Shown here piece after piece: positions 1-9,639 of a stretch of DNA of 20,021 bases. The DNA lies in assembly GCA_034698045.1 (NCBI GenBank), contig JAQGAU010001302.1:1-20021 (forward strand). The letters run 5' to 3'. The DNA comes from Paramacrobiotus richtersi. Taxonomy: Eukaryota > Tardigrada > Eutardigrada > Parachela > Macrobiotidae. A model generated the notes under the pieces. That model worked only from the letters and a program-made list of their open reading frames with translations. It did no database searches and was not told where the DNA came from. The stretch's first letter is position 1; each line of letters begins with the position of its first letter. The position numbers and the translations under genes are program-made.

Positions 1-600
1 GTTTCCCAAATTCAGACCCGTCAAAACAGTGAAAGAGCTGACTTAACCTCGATACTCTACGTATGAGATGATGCAGAATGTTGACGCTTGTTACTCGCGT
101 ACTGAGTATTCGATAATGCTAGTTTAATGTAGAGAGAGGTACTTCATTATTACCGCAGAACGGAATCTTAGACTCTGTTTCCCTGATAGCTGCATAACAT
201 ATTACGGACGGGAAAGGGTCGGCGACTCTGCTTTCCGTTAATTATGAGCAAAATTCGAGTCGTGTTGTCGAAGATTCGATTCGTAAACAGACGGCGATAC
301 AATAATGGACATCCGGGTATTCTAGCCGGGGGATATAATCAGCCGTTGGTGAGACACTAACACCCATTTACCACATGCTGACGCACACGTTCTTTGGAGT
401 TGGGGTAGCCTCCTTTAATTACTGTTATGAAAGGTTTCTTGCGCAGGAATACTATAAGACGTAACCGTTTCGAGAAAAAGCAGTGCTTCAGCTTGAAACT
501 AAACGAGAAGTCATGCCTCAAACACGTGCGGGTGCACTTGTACAAGCCGTAAAGTTCGTCACGAAGAACGACTTAATTCCTTTCTTTTATCGCATGCTAA
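1..600. other. intergenic, upstream of GPCR-1
   Basis: No reading frame here looks like protein. The short open frames (for example 357-545 minus and 483-665 plus) have no recognisable motif and no coding-type third-position bias. I see no repeat array and no tRNA-like fold. It probably holds distal regulatory sequence of the receptor gene that follows. Confidence 0.5.
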
Positions 601-614
601 GTAAGCCCCCAGTC

Positions 615-622
615 TATATAAG
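615..622 (+). promoter_or_regulatory. TATA box-like element of GPCR-1
   Basis: TATATAAG is a good match to a metazoan TATA box. It lies about 180 bases before the chosen start codon at 802, so transcription would begin near 645-655 and leave a 5' leader of about 150 bases. Position and match are seen; function is inferred. Confidence 0.4.
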
Positions 623-801
623 TATTGCCAATAGACTGAGATACCTATTTATATGCCAAATGTGACCTTTCATTCTTCTTTCAGTTGCCTTAGCGCGCAT
701 TTCCCTGGACAACAGTCTCCTCCCTGACAACGTTGCATATGTCAGACAGCTTATTTGGAAACGTACATCGTTAGCAGACTGCTTTAAACGTTTCGATCGA
801 C

Positions 802-1916
802 ATGAACATGAACTCGTCTGGTTCACCGCTGATTCTTAAAGTAGACGATGACCGGTTCGTTGTCTTCATCAACGTCTCCATCACTTTATGCACCATAATA
901 TCGTTTCTTATCCTTGCACTAATTATAATCATCATGCGAGAACGGTCGCTGCGAACTGGATCCGGAATCTTGATCCTCCATCAACTGATCGTTGAGCTAC
1001 AGCAAGTAGTCATTCACTGGCCGGTTTTTATCTGGATGCTGGCCGTATCGCAGTATAATGGCATCGCCCAGACGATCACATTTTGCAGACACTATCAATT
1101 TTCCTACATGATTACCGTGACTGCCAGCCTCTGGGGCTTAGCATTCCTGGCGTTGAACCGATTTGTAGCTATATTCTTCCCCTTTAATTACAACAAGTTC
1201 GTCTCAAGAACAGCTTTAGCATTAATGATTACACTGACGTGGACTATCGGTATCGCTACACATCTGCCATTTTATTTCGGAGTGGAAGGCGGTTTCGCAC
1301 CGGTTTCACCATCGGGAATCTGTAGTTTTGCCAAACCGGCTGTTGTGTACAATTTAACCAACATTCCACGAACTTATTTACCACTGGCTTTATCAGCGTG
1401 TTTTTACGTTCTTGTGTTTGCCAAAGTGGGCTATATAAAATGGCACCGGACAGCAATAGTGGACGTATCTGTAACAAACCCTGCGAGCACTACAGGAAGA
1501 GGAACAATGAGCGAATCGTACCGGAATCGTGTAACCATGGCCAGAATGCTGTTCCTCAATGCGCTGACCCATTGCATATGTTTTTTGGCTGTACCAATGG
1601 GTGTATCTATTGCCCCGGGTCTATATCAGAGGGAGCCATTGTATCGTAACTGGCTACGGACGGTGTTCTTTATTGGATACTTATCTACGCCGGTAGGTCA
1701 CTTCGTTACTAGTCCCGAAGATTGCTTTATATAACATTCGTTTCCAGCGTGTGTTTTTTTAAACAGGTGCTGTTATTAGCCATGAGCAAAATCCACCGCG
1801 ACAGCCTCCTGCGCATGGTACGCCATCCTTTTCGGGCCAATGTCAGCATAGTCATTCCATCACGCGATGCAAAGCCTCGGGGAACCAGGATGAATTTTGT
1901 GTCCTACATTGTGTAA
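802..1916 (+). CDS. GPCR-1: rhodopsin-like seven-transmembrane receptor, two exons
   Basis: Exon 1 is 802-1692 (297 codons) and exon 2 is 1767-1916 (49 codons plus TAA), giving 346 aa. The 74-base intron starts GTAGGT after the proline codon of TM7 and ends AAACAG, phase 0. It is a plasma-membrane receptor, presumably G-protein coupled; the ligand is unknown. An N-terminal NSS glycosylation site at residue 4 precedes TM1 (about 20-44). The DRY position at the end of TM3 reads LNRF (118-121). Cys95 before TM3 and Cys174 in the second extracellular loop (SGIC) can form the usual disulfide. TM4 carries a Trp near 147. TM6 is about 249-272, and TM7 reads GYLSTP|VLLLAM with no NPxxY. The basic tail begins MSKIHRD. 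ATG 802 is the first in frame; a second ATG at 808 is possible. It is the most diverged of three related genes here: the tail beyond the shared MSK.HR motif is unlike the others and six residues longer than the 43-residue exon 2 of GPCR-3. Confidence 0.85.
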
Positions 1917-3861
1917 TATGCGTGCGCCACCTTTGCAGCGTCATGTTAATGAACCTGATTGAATTGACTGAAGCTGTAACTTCTGTCCAAAAATGATCAC
2001 CTAAGCGGTACTTCAATTACTCGATTACGTCAGAACTGCGAACCACGCAGTCCCCTGGACCGCTGTATCCGGTCACAATACGAAGAAGCCATCGCTAACA
2101 GTATCGTAATGCATTCGCTCTTCCCGACCACCATTTATGAACGATATTCACCATCACACCCATATCGTTTGCAAGAACTGCGTTCTTTCTTTGAAAGCAC
2201 GTGACCTAAAGCATTTTTTTACCGATCACAGGTGTCAGTTTGTGGCCGAAAGTGTCGTGCAATTACAGTAATCATCAGGCAAAAACTTTACTTTAAATCA
2301 ACCTTAATTGGTTTTGTAAGTAACGTTAAATTATCTGCGTATGCGACTACTTTTTTCAAACACTTGAATGATTAGCTGCCGGTTGGCGTTTCTCCGTAGT
2401 GCCAGAGCAGGAAATTCATTCACAGTAATTGTTGTCTAGCAAAACGCAAGGTGTTTCAACTTTTCAGTTTAAGGACTGCTGAACAACACAGAGGCTTTTC
2501 GATTAGGAGAAAGGCCCCTTGGAAATTAACTGATACTTCTCTTCTTAATATGTCGAGTGTCATTTGCTTCGAATTACGTCGCTTCTTTGATGAACTGTCC
2601 TTGCCATACGTCAACCAAATTCTCTAGGGATCAGTGCGTTAGAAAGCTCAAAGCTGTGCGTGATCACATCACATACAACAACCTTTGGAGTTTGGTTTGG
2701 TATTCACCTTTTCGCTGCATGCGCACGACCCTGTCAGTGATATGTTTTCGTAAGCTCATATAACGTGTATTTCTCAAATCTCAACACAGCTGTTGTCACC
2801 ATTTTTTTCGTCGTTTCGTTCGCAGAAAACAATGCATCAGAAGGAATGTTTTTCTTGCAGCAGGTCAATCGATGGCATCTAAAACTACTATTCATATTAC
2901 TGTACAGATCTGTAAAAGCAAAGATTCGACCATTTCCTTGTCTTGAGGTCTTGCACAAATCCGCTTCCGTATCTGTATATCCTACGGTTTCGAAGATCGC
3001 GCAACTTTCTTCTCGGTTTTGCTGTTCGATAATGTTTCTCAGTTGTCACAATTCTTTGTTAGTCAACGAAATGGATAACCTTCATCGGTCGCTCCACTAT
3101 CGACCTGATCTCGTGTCGGTAAAAACGCTACTGAGCATAAAGCTGATGTGGCAGATTGCTGGTTAGGTCGACAAAAAACAAAAAAATTAATTTTAGGTGG
3201 TTGATGATGAAAGGGCTGTCGATACAAGCTCGACTCGAGAAGTCGGTTTTTCCAAAAGCCTTACACCCCCCTTACAAAAAGCCGTACAACAAAAGAGCCT
3301 GTCTGAGCCCTTTTCAGCTACAGTAGATGGTCTCAGAGAGACCCGTCTGATTCTTTGGGGGTAATCGAATGGGACGCTTTCAATTTTCCATTTTTTTATT
3401 TGGTAACAGATTGGAATTAGACGCTATTGTTTCAGTTGTACAACAGTCGCTTTCGTAACCTTTGTTTTTTCTGGCGGCGACACATTTCCTGTCCCATTCG
3501 ATACTGATTATTCTCCTGAAATGGCTCAAAATTAGTGGTTCTGGTTGTTTAAATAAAGACGCTAAACGGTACCTGACTAAAGCAAAATTTAGCTAGCCAT
3601 GTGGTTATACGGTCTGCGACTCTGCATCATATAAGTATCACATGTACAGTACGTATTCACATTGCAGTGTTATACAACTTGCCCCCAAGGGGACCCAGCT
3701 GCTTCATAGCAGCCAGAAAAATTTTTCTAATGATCATTCGGCGCTTGCACAGTTTTCAAATTTTTTTGAATTTGGGGCCTGGGATTGTTCTCATGTCAGT
3801 GCACATGCAGACATATGTACGTCAATGCCCCGCTAAATTTGCCAGTCGATAAACAGGTCAA

Positions 3862-3904
3862 CGTTATGAATGTTATGATTGTTATGACTGTATGAATGTT
3901 ATGG
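3862..3904. repeat. short tandem repeat, 9-base unit
   Basis: Five imperfect copies of GTTATGAAT run in tandem: GTTATGAAT, GTTATGATT, GTTATGACT, a one-base-deleted GTATGAAT, and a partial GTTATGG. They lie in intergenic DNA downstream of GPCR-4. Confidence 0.75.
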
Positions 3905-4005
3905 CTTCGGTCGGGATGTAACCTACAAGTGTGAAGTAAGCAGTCACGAATTATTTGTGCAATGCACTCAGACTCCCAGTTTGTGAGTAGAAAATGCTTT
4001 ATGGA

Positions 4006-4072
4006 GACAGTACCGAAATCTTGACAGTACAGAAATCTTGACAGAAAACAATCTGTAATCATGACAGAAAAC
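4006..4072. repeat. imperfect 17-base tandem repeat
   Basis: Two near-identical 17-base units, GACAGTACCGAAATCTT and GACAGTACAGAAATCTT, are followed by two degenerate copies beginning GACAGAAAAC at 4040 and 4063. It sits 300-370 bases beyond the stop codon of the minus-strand GPCR-4. Confidence 0.75.
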
Positions 4073-4355
4073 GGACCAACAACGTCTGCCGATGCAGCAA
4101 TGACTTGCCACGGAAGGCTGTGTGTGACTGGGACGGTTATGCAACTCCCGCCGTTGGCATCACCGCTTGGTTATTTGCTAAATTGATATCGGATCATCTG
4201 TCCATCTACCCATATCCACAAGACACGGGATCGATCTTCGGCACAAAATTTGAATCGATAACAAATGTTATAGTAACGCAACAAAACGTCCACAGTATAC
4301 GTATTGATAGACCTGTATGATGCAGAGTAAAAACTGCGCTCAAGTATGACATTCT

Positions 4356-4361
4356 TTTAAT
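4356..4361 (-). terminator. possible polyadenylation signal (ATTAAA) of GPCR-4
   Basis: Read on the minus strand, ATTAAA occurs about 18 bases after the GPCR-4 stop codon. ATTAAA is the common variant of the animal poly(A) signal. It is unusually close to the stop, and the hexamer is frequent by chance in AT-rich DNA. Confidence 0.2.
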
Positions 4362-4378
4362 ATTTTCATCAAGTCAAG

Positions 4379-5344
4379 TTATTTCTTGAAGGGTCGCTTT
4401 TTGATATCCATTCGAACTTGTTTGAAAGCGATAGAAAATAAGATGGGATCCAAAGCGGGTTCTACGGACCACAGAGCTTGGGCGACCTCGTAGAAAATGG
4501 GCGGAGCGAGTACGTTAAATATGGCCACTGCACTATAGCAAACAACAAGGGGAGTCCAACAGACCAGTACAGCAGAGGTCAGCAGCGTCAGGACCGTAAA
4601 TGATCTGGACTTTGTTTTCCGCTCGGTGTGGAGACCAGCCGAGTCCTTATAAGTGGACGGTGCGTTGACACCCCCAATGGCAGGCGCGACAACGCGGATT
4701 TTCGCCAGATGATGCCGCTTCCATGCAATCAGCGGATACGCCAATAATACAACGCAGATAGGTAGTTGAAACAAGAGGACCCTAACGGCCATAAACCAGC
4801 CGCGTTGTGCCGGGTGACCTTCTACGTTCAGCTGGCAGTGGACATTATCCGCAGTGTCCCGCAAAGAGATTCCGTCGACCAGCAATCCCGGCATCAGAAA
4901 CGCGCAGAGAAACAGCCAGTCACAAATGCACAGGATGAGAGCAGCTTTACTGGAGTGGTAACTACGGTAGGTGAGCGGGAAAAGCACCGCCCACACCCGG
5001 CTGGCAGTGATAAGGACATGGCTCTGCATGATCATCGCGTTAGAAACATTGCCCGTAAGAAAGTAGACCAAACAAAAACCGCCGGTTTTCTCGGTGTTGC
5101 GATAAAGAAGGAAAATGATCTCTAGTGGCTGGTAAGCGGCTGCATGTAGTAGATTAGCCACCATTAGGTTTATGAGATAGTAGGTGAAGGCATTGGACCG
5201 AAGGTGGTGATTATGGAGAAACGTCCATAGGACCACGCCGTTGGTTGTCAGTGTGGTGACGCAGATGACGGTAGAGTATGCGGAAACGATTCCCCAAGAC
5301 GGTGCGGTATCTGGTCTCGTAATATTTGTTGAATTGGCGAACAT
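4379..5344 (-). CDS. GPCR-4: class A rhodopsin-like receptor, single exon
   Basis: An uninterrupted 321-aa seven-transmembrane protein of normal length for a minimal class A receptor. Glycosylation sites NST (4) and NIT (7) precede TM1, which contains the helix-1 Asn in TTNGVVLW (N35). TM2 is about 54-80. Cys91 and Cys170 can form the TM3-loop 2 disulfide. The DRY position is SRV (115-117), followed by WAVLFPL as in many class A receptors. TM4 is about 134-155 and TM5 about 185-207, with Pro195. The third loop is basic. TM6 holds a clear CWTP (262-265). TM7 ends DPILF (299-303) in place of NPxxY, and the tail KKRPFKK is short and basic. It is convergent with GPCR-1 and clearly a different subfamily from GPCR-1, -2 and -3, which lack CWTP and have an intron in TM7. 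The absence of introns could reflect retrotransposition or simple intron loss. Ligand unknown; the Asp/Arg changes in the switch motif make signalling strength uncertain. Confidence 0.85.
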   Translation of the reverse strand: MFANSTNITRPDTAPSWGIVSAYSTVICVTTLTTNGVVLWTFLHNHHLRSNAFTYYLINLMVANLLHAAAYQPLEIIFLLYRNTEKTGGFCLVYFLTGNVSNAMIMQSHVLITASRVWAVLFPLTYRSYHSSKAALILCICDWLFLCAFLMPGLLVDGISLRDTADNVHCQLNVEGHPAQRGWFMAVRVLLFQLPICVVLLAYPLIAWKRHHLAKIRVVAPAIGGVNAPSTYKDSAGLHTERKTKSRSFTVLTLLTSAVLVCWTPLVVCYSAVAIFNVLAPPIFYEVAQALWSVEPALDPILFSIAFKQVRMDIKKRPFKK

Positions 5345-6227
5345 GACCCTTGCAGTTGCGCCCTTTGGAAATATTCAAAGAACGGGGATCTAGTGCGGTG
5401 CTAATGCTGTTTTTTCAGTCGCTGCTTCGTACACTAAGAAGGAAGGCCTTGCCGGGATCGTCGATCAGTATATATGGCACCTCATTAACCCGCCGGCGAA
5501 AGGTGGCATTTGAGCGCTCTCATTCACGAATCGTATCTTTCCTTTCATGGATATGATTTGCTCGGAACCAGTTCCTACTATGCTAGATTAATTATTATTA
5601 TTATTATTACAACACAGGAGCAGACAACCCATTTGGGACTTCAAGTCTGGTCGCAAATTACAAGTTAAGAGCGATTTGTATGTAATCCACTGTCAATAGG
5701 ACAAAGGTACAGGAAACACCGTACGGTAATATGTAAACTGTCAACCTGCACTAAATTAGAAGGTGAATTTGAAATAAAGACTGGACCGGCCGAGACCCGA
5801 GCCCTGTTACCAGTTCGTATTTCCTGGAGGATGAAGTGTGGGCTAGGACACATAAGCTGGCAAACAAGACAAAACCACAGAACGATAAGTGACCCGTATG
5901 CTTTAATAAAGGAAAGAAAGCAGGTGAGATTTAATTTCACCGTGAGAAAACATAAAAGGACACAGATCACCAGTGCTGCGAGGGCGCTTCGGCTGACCTC
6001 TGCAAGAATCCAACAAACCGCCGCAGGCGATTGAGGCGAGCACACCAGACAGGCGCGCACACCACGCTCACATGACAATTACAAAAAAAGCCTACAGACC
6101 TACTCGTGGGCGGGATGATGCCGCCAAAACAGGTCCTGAGGACTCCGTTAGTCCTGTACTGGTTTCGTTCCGTCTTCGTCTTCACCAGGTGAACTAGGTG
6201 CGGACGAACTTCTCGGAAAATCGGTTT
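5345..6227. other. intergenic, upstream of GPCR-4
   Basis: Contains the upstream region of the minus-strand GPCR-4, including a TATATA run near 5470 about 125 bases before its start codon, and an ATT microsatellite. The 137-codon minus-strand frame at 5665-6078 is hydrophobic in its first half, with two possible membrane stretches, but has no motif I recognise. The opposite strand has a short frame (5831-6034) containing a good splice-donor match, CAG|GTGAGA, near 5920. Neither is firm enough to call a gene. Confidence 0.4.
5588..5609. repeat. (ATT)n microsatellite
   Basis: About seven consecutive ATT trinucleotides in the intergenic DNA upstream of GPCR-4. Confidence 0.85.
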
Positions 6228-6449
6228 TCAAGGTGTCGTTGTTTCTAATGCTTTCAGGTGAACCACTACACAGACAATGTAATAATCACAAAAGGTCCAC
6301 TCGTTGTCGCTTTCAACTTGCCTATCAAGTGCTGACCCGTGCTCTTTCTGATGTCGTTTCTCCAGTTTGACTGTTTTCGTGACCGTCTGCAAATCCGATA
6401 AGAACTCGACCAGCGCCTTGGCCGCGGCGACAATGTCATCTGCGTTAAC
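6228..6449 (-). other. exon-like fragment, product not recognised
   Basis: On the minus strand a CAG acceptor-like site at 6450-6452 is followed by an open frame of 73 codons to a TGA at 6228. The first 45 residues (VNADDIVAAAKALVEFLSDL and onwards) look like an amphipathic helical protein, with GC-rich codons such as GCC, GCG, AAG and CTG unlike the surrounding AT-rich DNA. A GC-type donor match (GCAAGT) occurs inside the frame near 6330, so the real exon could be shorter. An in-frame TGA a few codons upstream means it cannot begin much earlier without splicing. No partner exon is evident. It may be a relic exon, part of an unseen gene, or chance. Confidence 0.22.
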
Positions 6450-6659
6450 CTGACAACGCGCCACGCTGTCAGGTCAGTCAGGACATCTCCTCCGGGTTGT
6501 CCCAAACGTTTCAGCTAGGCTAGCCAGATCCTACATTTGCATGCTTGCACCGCAGTTATGACGTACCGGTATAACGCGATACAAAGAATGAATCTAACTG
6601 AAGGACTGTCTGACAGCCGAGAACTCATTGTCAATCCAGCGTTTAGAATTTTAAAATAT

Positions 6660-7690
6660 CATTACAAGCTCTAATTCGATTGGATAGATGTCTACTTAGT
6701 ACTGAATTTGTTAACCTACATGCTCATGCGCTGGAGTCTAATCGCGTCCTTACTTCTGCAGGAGTAACGTGGCAGCACGAAAACACTGCAACTGAATGAT
6801 ACTAGTACTTGCACAACTTTCTTTGGTCATTTCAGTTTCCATGAGTCACGAAAGACGGCTGGAAAAAAGTATTTGACATTAACGAGAGCTTTAGAAATCC
6901 AGTCCGTGACACGGTGACACATGCGGTAGCCACAAGATTCCAAATAATGATCCAAAATGCTTTTGTTCACGTGTTCATGTCCCCCGACTAAATTCGAAAA
7001 TTCACTGCATTCTGAAATCCTTGAGTATACAGTGTCATTACCAAGTTTATTACCTTGTATATTCACTGCACAAGAACAGAAATATTCTCGTCTGCACGCT
7101 ATTAATTTCGGGTTTTGGTTGTCAAATAAATCGTGCATGACTGTTCCCGAAAACCAGTTGATCTATTTGGTGGCTGTCTGTTACAGAATAGACCCAAGCA
7201 ATCGGTTCTTCCTGTGTATTATTGGTCGGGGCTATTTTATAAGGGTAACGGGTGTCATTGCACATAAGAAATAAATTAATAATTAGCAGCTTTGGACAAA
7301 TAAATCAATAAGCACCAGCTTTGGCAATTGGAAGTATATCCCAGTTAGTCATGACAATTAACTGCAACCGTGGACGGAAGCGAGCAAATCTTAGAAAAGG
7401 ACGGGAGAGTTCGGAAACAAATGCATCGACTGATCTTGTTGCGGTTTTGATGGATGTGTTGAATAAAATAATAGACGTTGTCCAATAATTTTCCACGTAT
7501 ACAGTAATATTCAGTGGTGCATTAGTAATCTAGTAATATTATTCAGCAATGTATTATTCAGGTTTACTCGTAACAGGTTTGCCTATGAAGTATCCTGTGT
7601 TTTAAAGTATTATGTATCTGTACAGTACACGAAAGCATGCATTTGGACGGATGACTGTATATCAAAAGACCAACCGCAGGCCCCGTGTCT
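6660..7690. other. unit A, non-coding left half
   Basis: No gene is seen. Short frames (6827-7138 minus, 6957-7274 plus, 7305-7496 minus) overlap each other and have no recognisable motif. Alignment to unit B is weak here, so it evolves freely or was replaced. Confidence 0.45.
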
Positions 7691-8081
7691 GAAATTTCAG
7701 CCGGCTGCGATTCTGTCCGATTAAAAACCACTAGCATGATAAAAAATCGGTATTTCACCTTCTTACTTATCTGTCTTCCGCTAGTTGTGTTGCGCACTTC
7801 CGAGTGGCTCCGGGGGTGCAACTGAGGACCAACCCACACTGCAGGGCTGCTTACGTACTTCAATACATCTCAGACGGAGGCAGAATGTGGGAAACGCCTC
7901 GTACGTCCCAAATTATGTATATTTAAATACCGTATCGCACACATAGCTACAAACAGTCCTTCACGATTTCCCATAGAAGTACCGACGGAAAATTGTTTTG
8001 TTTAGTATAGAAGGTGCACAGCTTCGGTGTGGAATATGTTCTGAATGCCGATAATCGGTAAGAAAGTGAGACAAATCAGCC
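7690..8081 (+). promoter_or_regulatory. promoter-side region conserved with GPCR-3
   Basis: The roughly 390 bases before the GPCR-2 start align with 12230-12695 before GPCR-3, sharing for example CTACAAACAGTCC against TTACAAACAGTCCC and TTCTGAATGCCGAT in both. A TATATTTAAATA stretch near 7918-7929 could serve as a TATA box, but the matching place in GPCR-3 reads TTGAATA, so that element is not strictly kept. Conservation is seen; promoter function is inferred. Confidence 0.4.
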
Positions 8082-9298
8082 ATGGCCATGACCCAGAATT
8101 CCAGTTACAACCTCACTATGATAAAAGCAGACGACGCACAGTTCGCGATTTTCTTGAACGTCTCCGTGACCCTTTGTTTGGTATTAGCGATGTCCATCGT
8201 CTTATTACTTATACCAATCGTTAGCGAGCGGGATCTACGAACGGGTTCCGGAATGCTAATCCTCCACCAGCTGATCCTTGAACTGCAGCTAATAGCCATC
8301 CACTGGTCCGTCTTTATTTGGATGCTGGCCACATCCCAGTACAGAGGCATTGCCCGGTCTGCAGTTTTCTGTCGGCACTATCACTTCCTGTACATGAGTA
8401 CGCTGACAGCTAGTCTGTGGGGTTTAACATTTTTGGCACTGAACCGATTCGTGGCCATTTTCTTCCCCTTTGATTACAACAGATTTATCACCAAAACAGC
8501 ACTAACTCTGATGATGGGTCTAACGTGGCTGATTGGGATTGCCACACATTTGCCCTTTTATTTGGGTGTGGAAGGAGGAGGTTTCGTTCCGATACCACCG
8601 TCGGGTATCTGTAGTTTTTATGCAGCGTACGCACCAAATTCGGCAATCGTGTATACCTTGACGAATATTCCGCGCCTGTATTTACCGCTAGCCCTCTCAG
8701 GTTTGTTGTACTTGCTCATTTTTACCAAAGTGGGATACATGAACGTGCAACGGAAACCCATAGCAATAGAAGCAACACTGTCCAGTTTGTCAGCTGGCCC
8801 ATTGCCCACTGGCCAGGGAGTTACGCAAAGGTCACCAACCGAATCGTATTAAAATCGAGCTGCAATGACAAGGTGGTTGTTTTTGACGACTGTTGTACAT
8901 TGCGTTTGTTTCTTGTCGACACCCCTTGGAGTAGCCATTACACCAAATCTGTACATGTACCTCAGAGACCCGATGCATCGGAACTGGCTGCGGACACTGC
9001 TGTTCGTGGGTTACGCTTCGACACCGGTAGGTTGAGACACCATGTAACACAGTATACATTTCATTTCAGTATCAATCAGTCCAGTACATCAAGCACTCAA
9101 AACGATTTCGTAAACATCTCCTTACAGTGCCGGTGAACGTTTGTATATCGATTGTTTGTTTTATAGATATTGTTGCTGATCATGAGCAAAACTCATCGCG
9201 AAAAACTGATGCGGGTGCTTAGAAGTGGATTCCGTGTCCACCCTATCGAAAATCCCGTGCGGAAACGTTATGCAAAAGAACTAACTACTGGCACTTAG
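8082..9298 (+). pseudogene. GPCR-2: seven-transmembrane receptor interrupted by one in-frame TAA
   Basis: Exon 1 is 8082-9026 and exon 2 is 9167-9298. The 140-base intron (GTAGGT...TTATAG) is phase 0 at the same TM7 codon as in GPCR-1 and GPCR-3. Codon 257 (8850-8852) is TAA; GPCR-3 has CAC and GPCR-1 CGG there. Before it, 256 codons encode TM1-TM5 and the third intracellular loop, very close to GPCR-3, with the LNRF motif and the loop-2 SGIC. After it the same frame stays open for 58 codons (TM6 and half of TM7), splices in phase, and ends with a 43-residue tail on TAG, as in GPCR-3. There is no frameshift; indels relative to GPCR-3 are whole codons. If translated only to the TAA the product has five membrane segments and cannot be a normal receptor. 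It could be a very young null allele, a case of stop-codon readthrough, or a sequencing error. The start ATG at 8082 (GCCATGG) has a strong Kozak context; 8088 is an alternative. Confidence 0.75.
8850..8852 (+). other. in-frame TAA inside GPCR-2
   Basis: TAA followed by A sits between TCG-TAT and AAT-CGA, where GPCR-3 has TAC-CAC-AAT-CGA and GPCR-1 TAC-CGG-AAT-CGT. It falls in the third intracellular loop immediately before TM6. Confidence 0.9.
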
Positions 9299-9639
9299 AT
9301 CTCTGACGTACAGATATATCTAAATATATACTGTCTTGTATTTACTCGCTAACTGGTTTTTTGCGTAATCCGAGTTCCATGATTCGGCATATTCCGTGAG
9401 TATGCGAAAGCCTCCTCATGATCATGTGACAAGTGTAATACCCACCATATTAAGTTATTAACTGGCATGCGCGTCTGCTTAAAGTTTCCTTTTTTTAGCA
9501 GACTATTCAATCCCGGTCGTAGTCAGTTTTGTTACAATTGCGAGTAATTAGCATAAAAACGCTGTTTAAGCGGGCAGATTACCTCTGGCTCTAGTGCATA
9601 GCGTGGTTAGCGAATATGCGCCTCAAGAAACCATAAGTA
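9299..9639. other. downstream of GPCR-2, no gene
   Basis: The presumed 3' untranslated region plus intergenic DNA. It shows a partial match to the region after GPCR-3, for example GATTCGGCATATT in both (near 9383 and 14287). No AATAAA lies close behind the stop. Confidence 0.5.

Larger units (their letters stand above)
1917..4378. other. gene-poor stretch between GPCR-1 and GPCR-4
   Basis: About 2.4 kb without a convincing gene. Open frames at 2557-2763, 2765-3166, 3601-3852 and 4105-4320 (plus) and 2734-2958 (minus) have no motif I recognise and no coding-type codon bias, so I leave them uncalled. The sequence contains homopolymer runs (for example near 3174-3190) and the two short tandem repeats listed separately. 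The 3' untranslated regions of GPCR-1 and of the convergent GPCR-4 must lie here. Confidence 0.5.

Noticed and set aside
2765..3166. 133-codon plus-strand frame downstream of GPCR-1
   Set aside because: AT-rich codons, no motif, no splice-site support and no paralogue in the window.
4766..5125. 119-codon plus-strand frame inside GPCR-4
   Set aside because: It is antisense to the clear seven-transmembrane frame and its composition is explained by the complement of that gene.
5665..6078. 137-codon minus-strand frame with two hydrophobic stretches, possible receptor relic
   Set aside because: It has no receptor motif, no cysteine pair and no similarity I can see to the four receptors; the codon pattern is weak.
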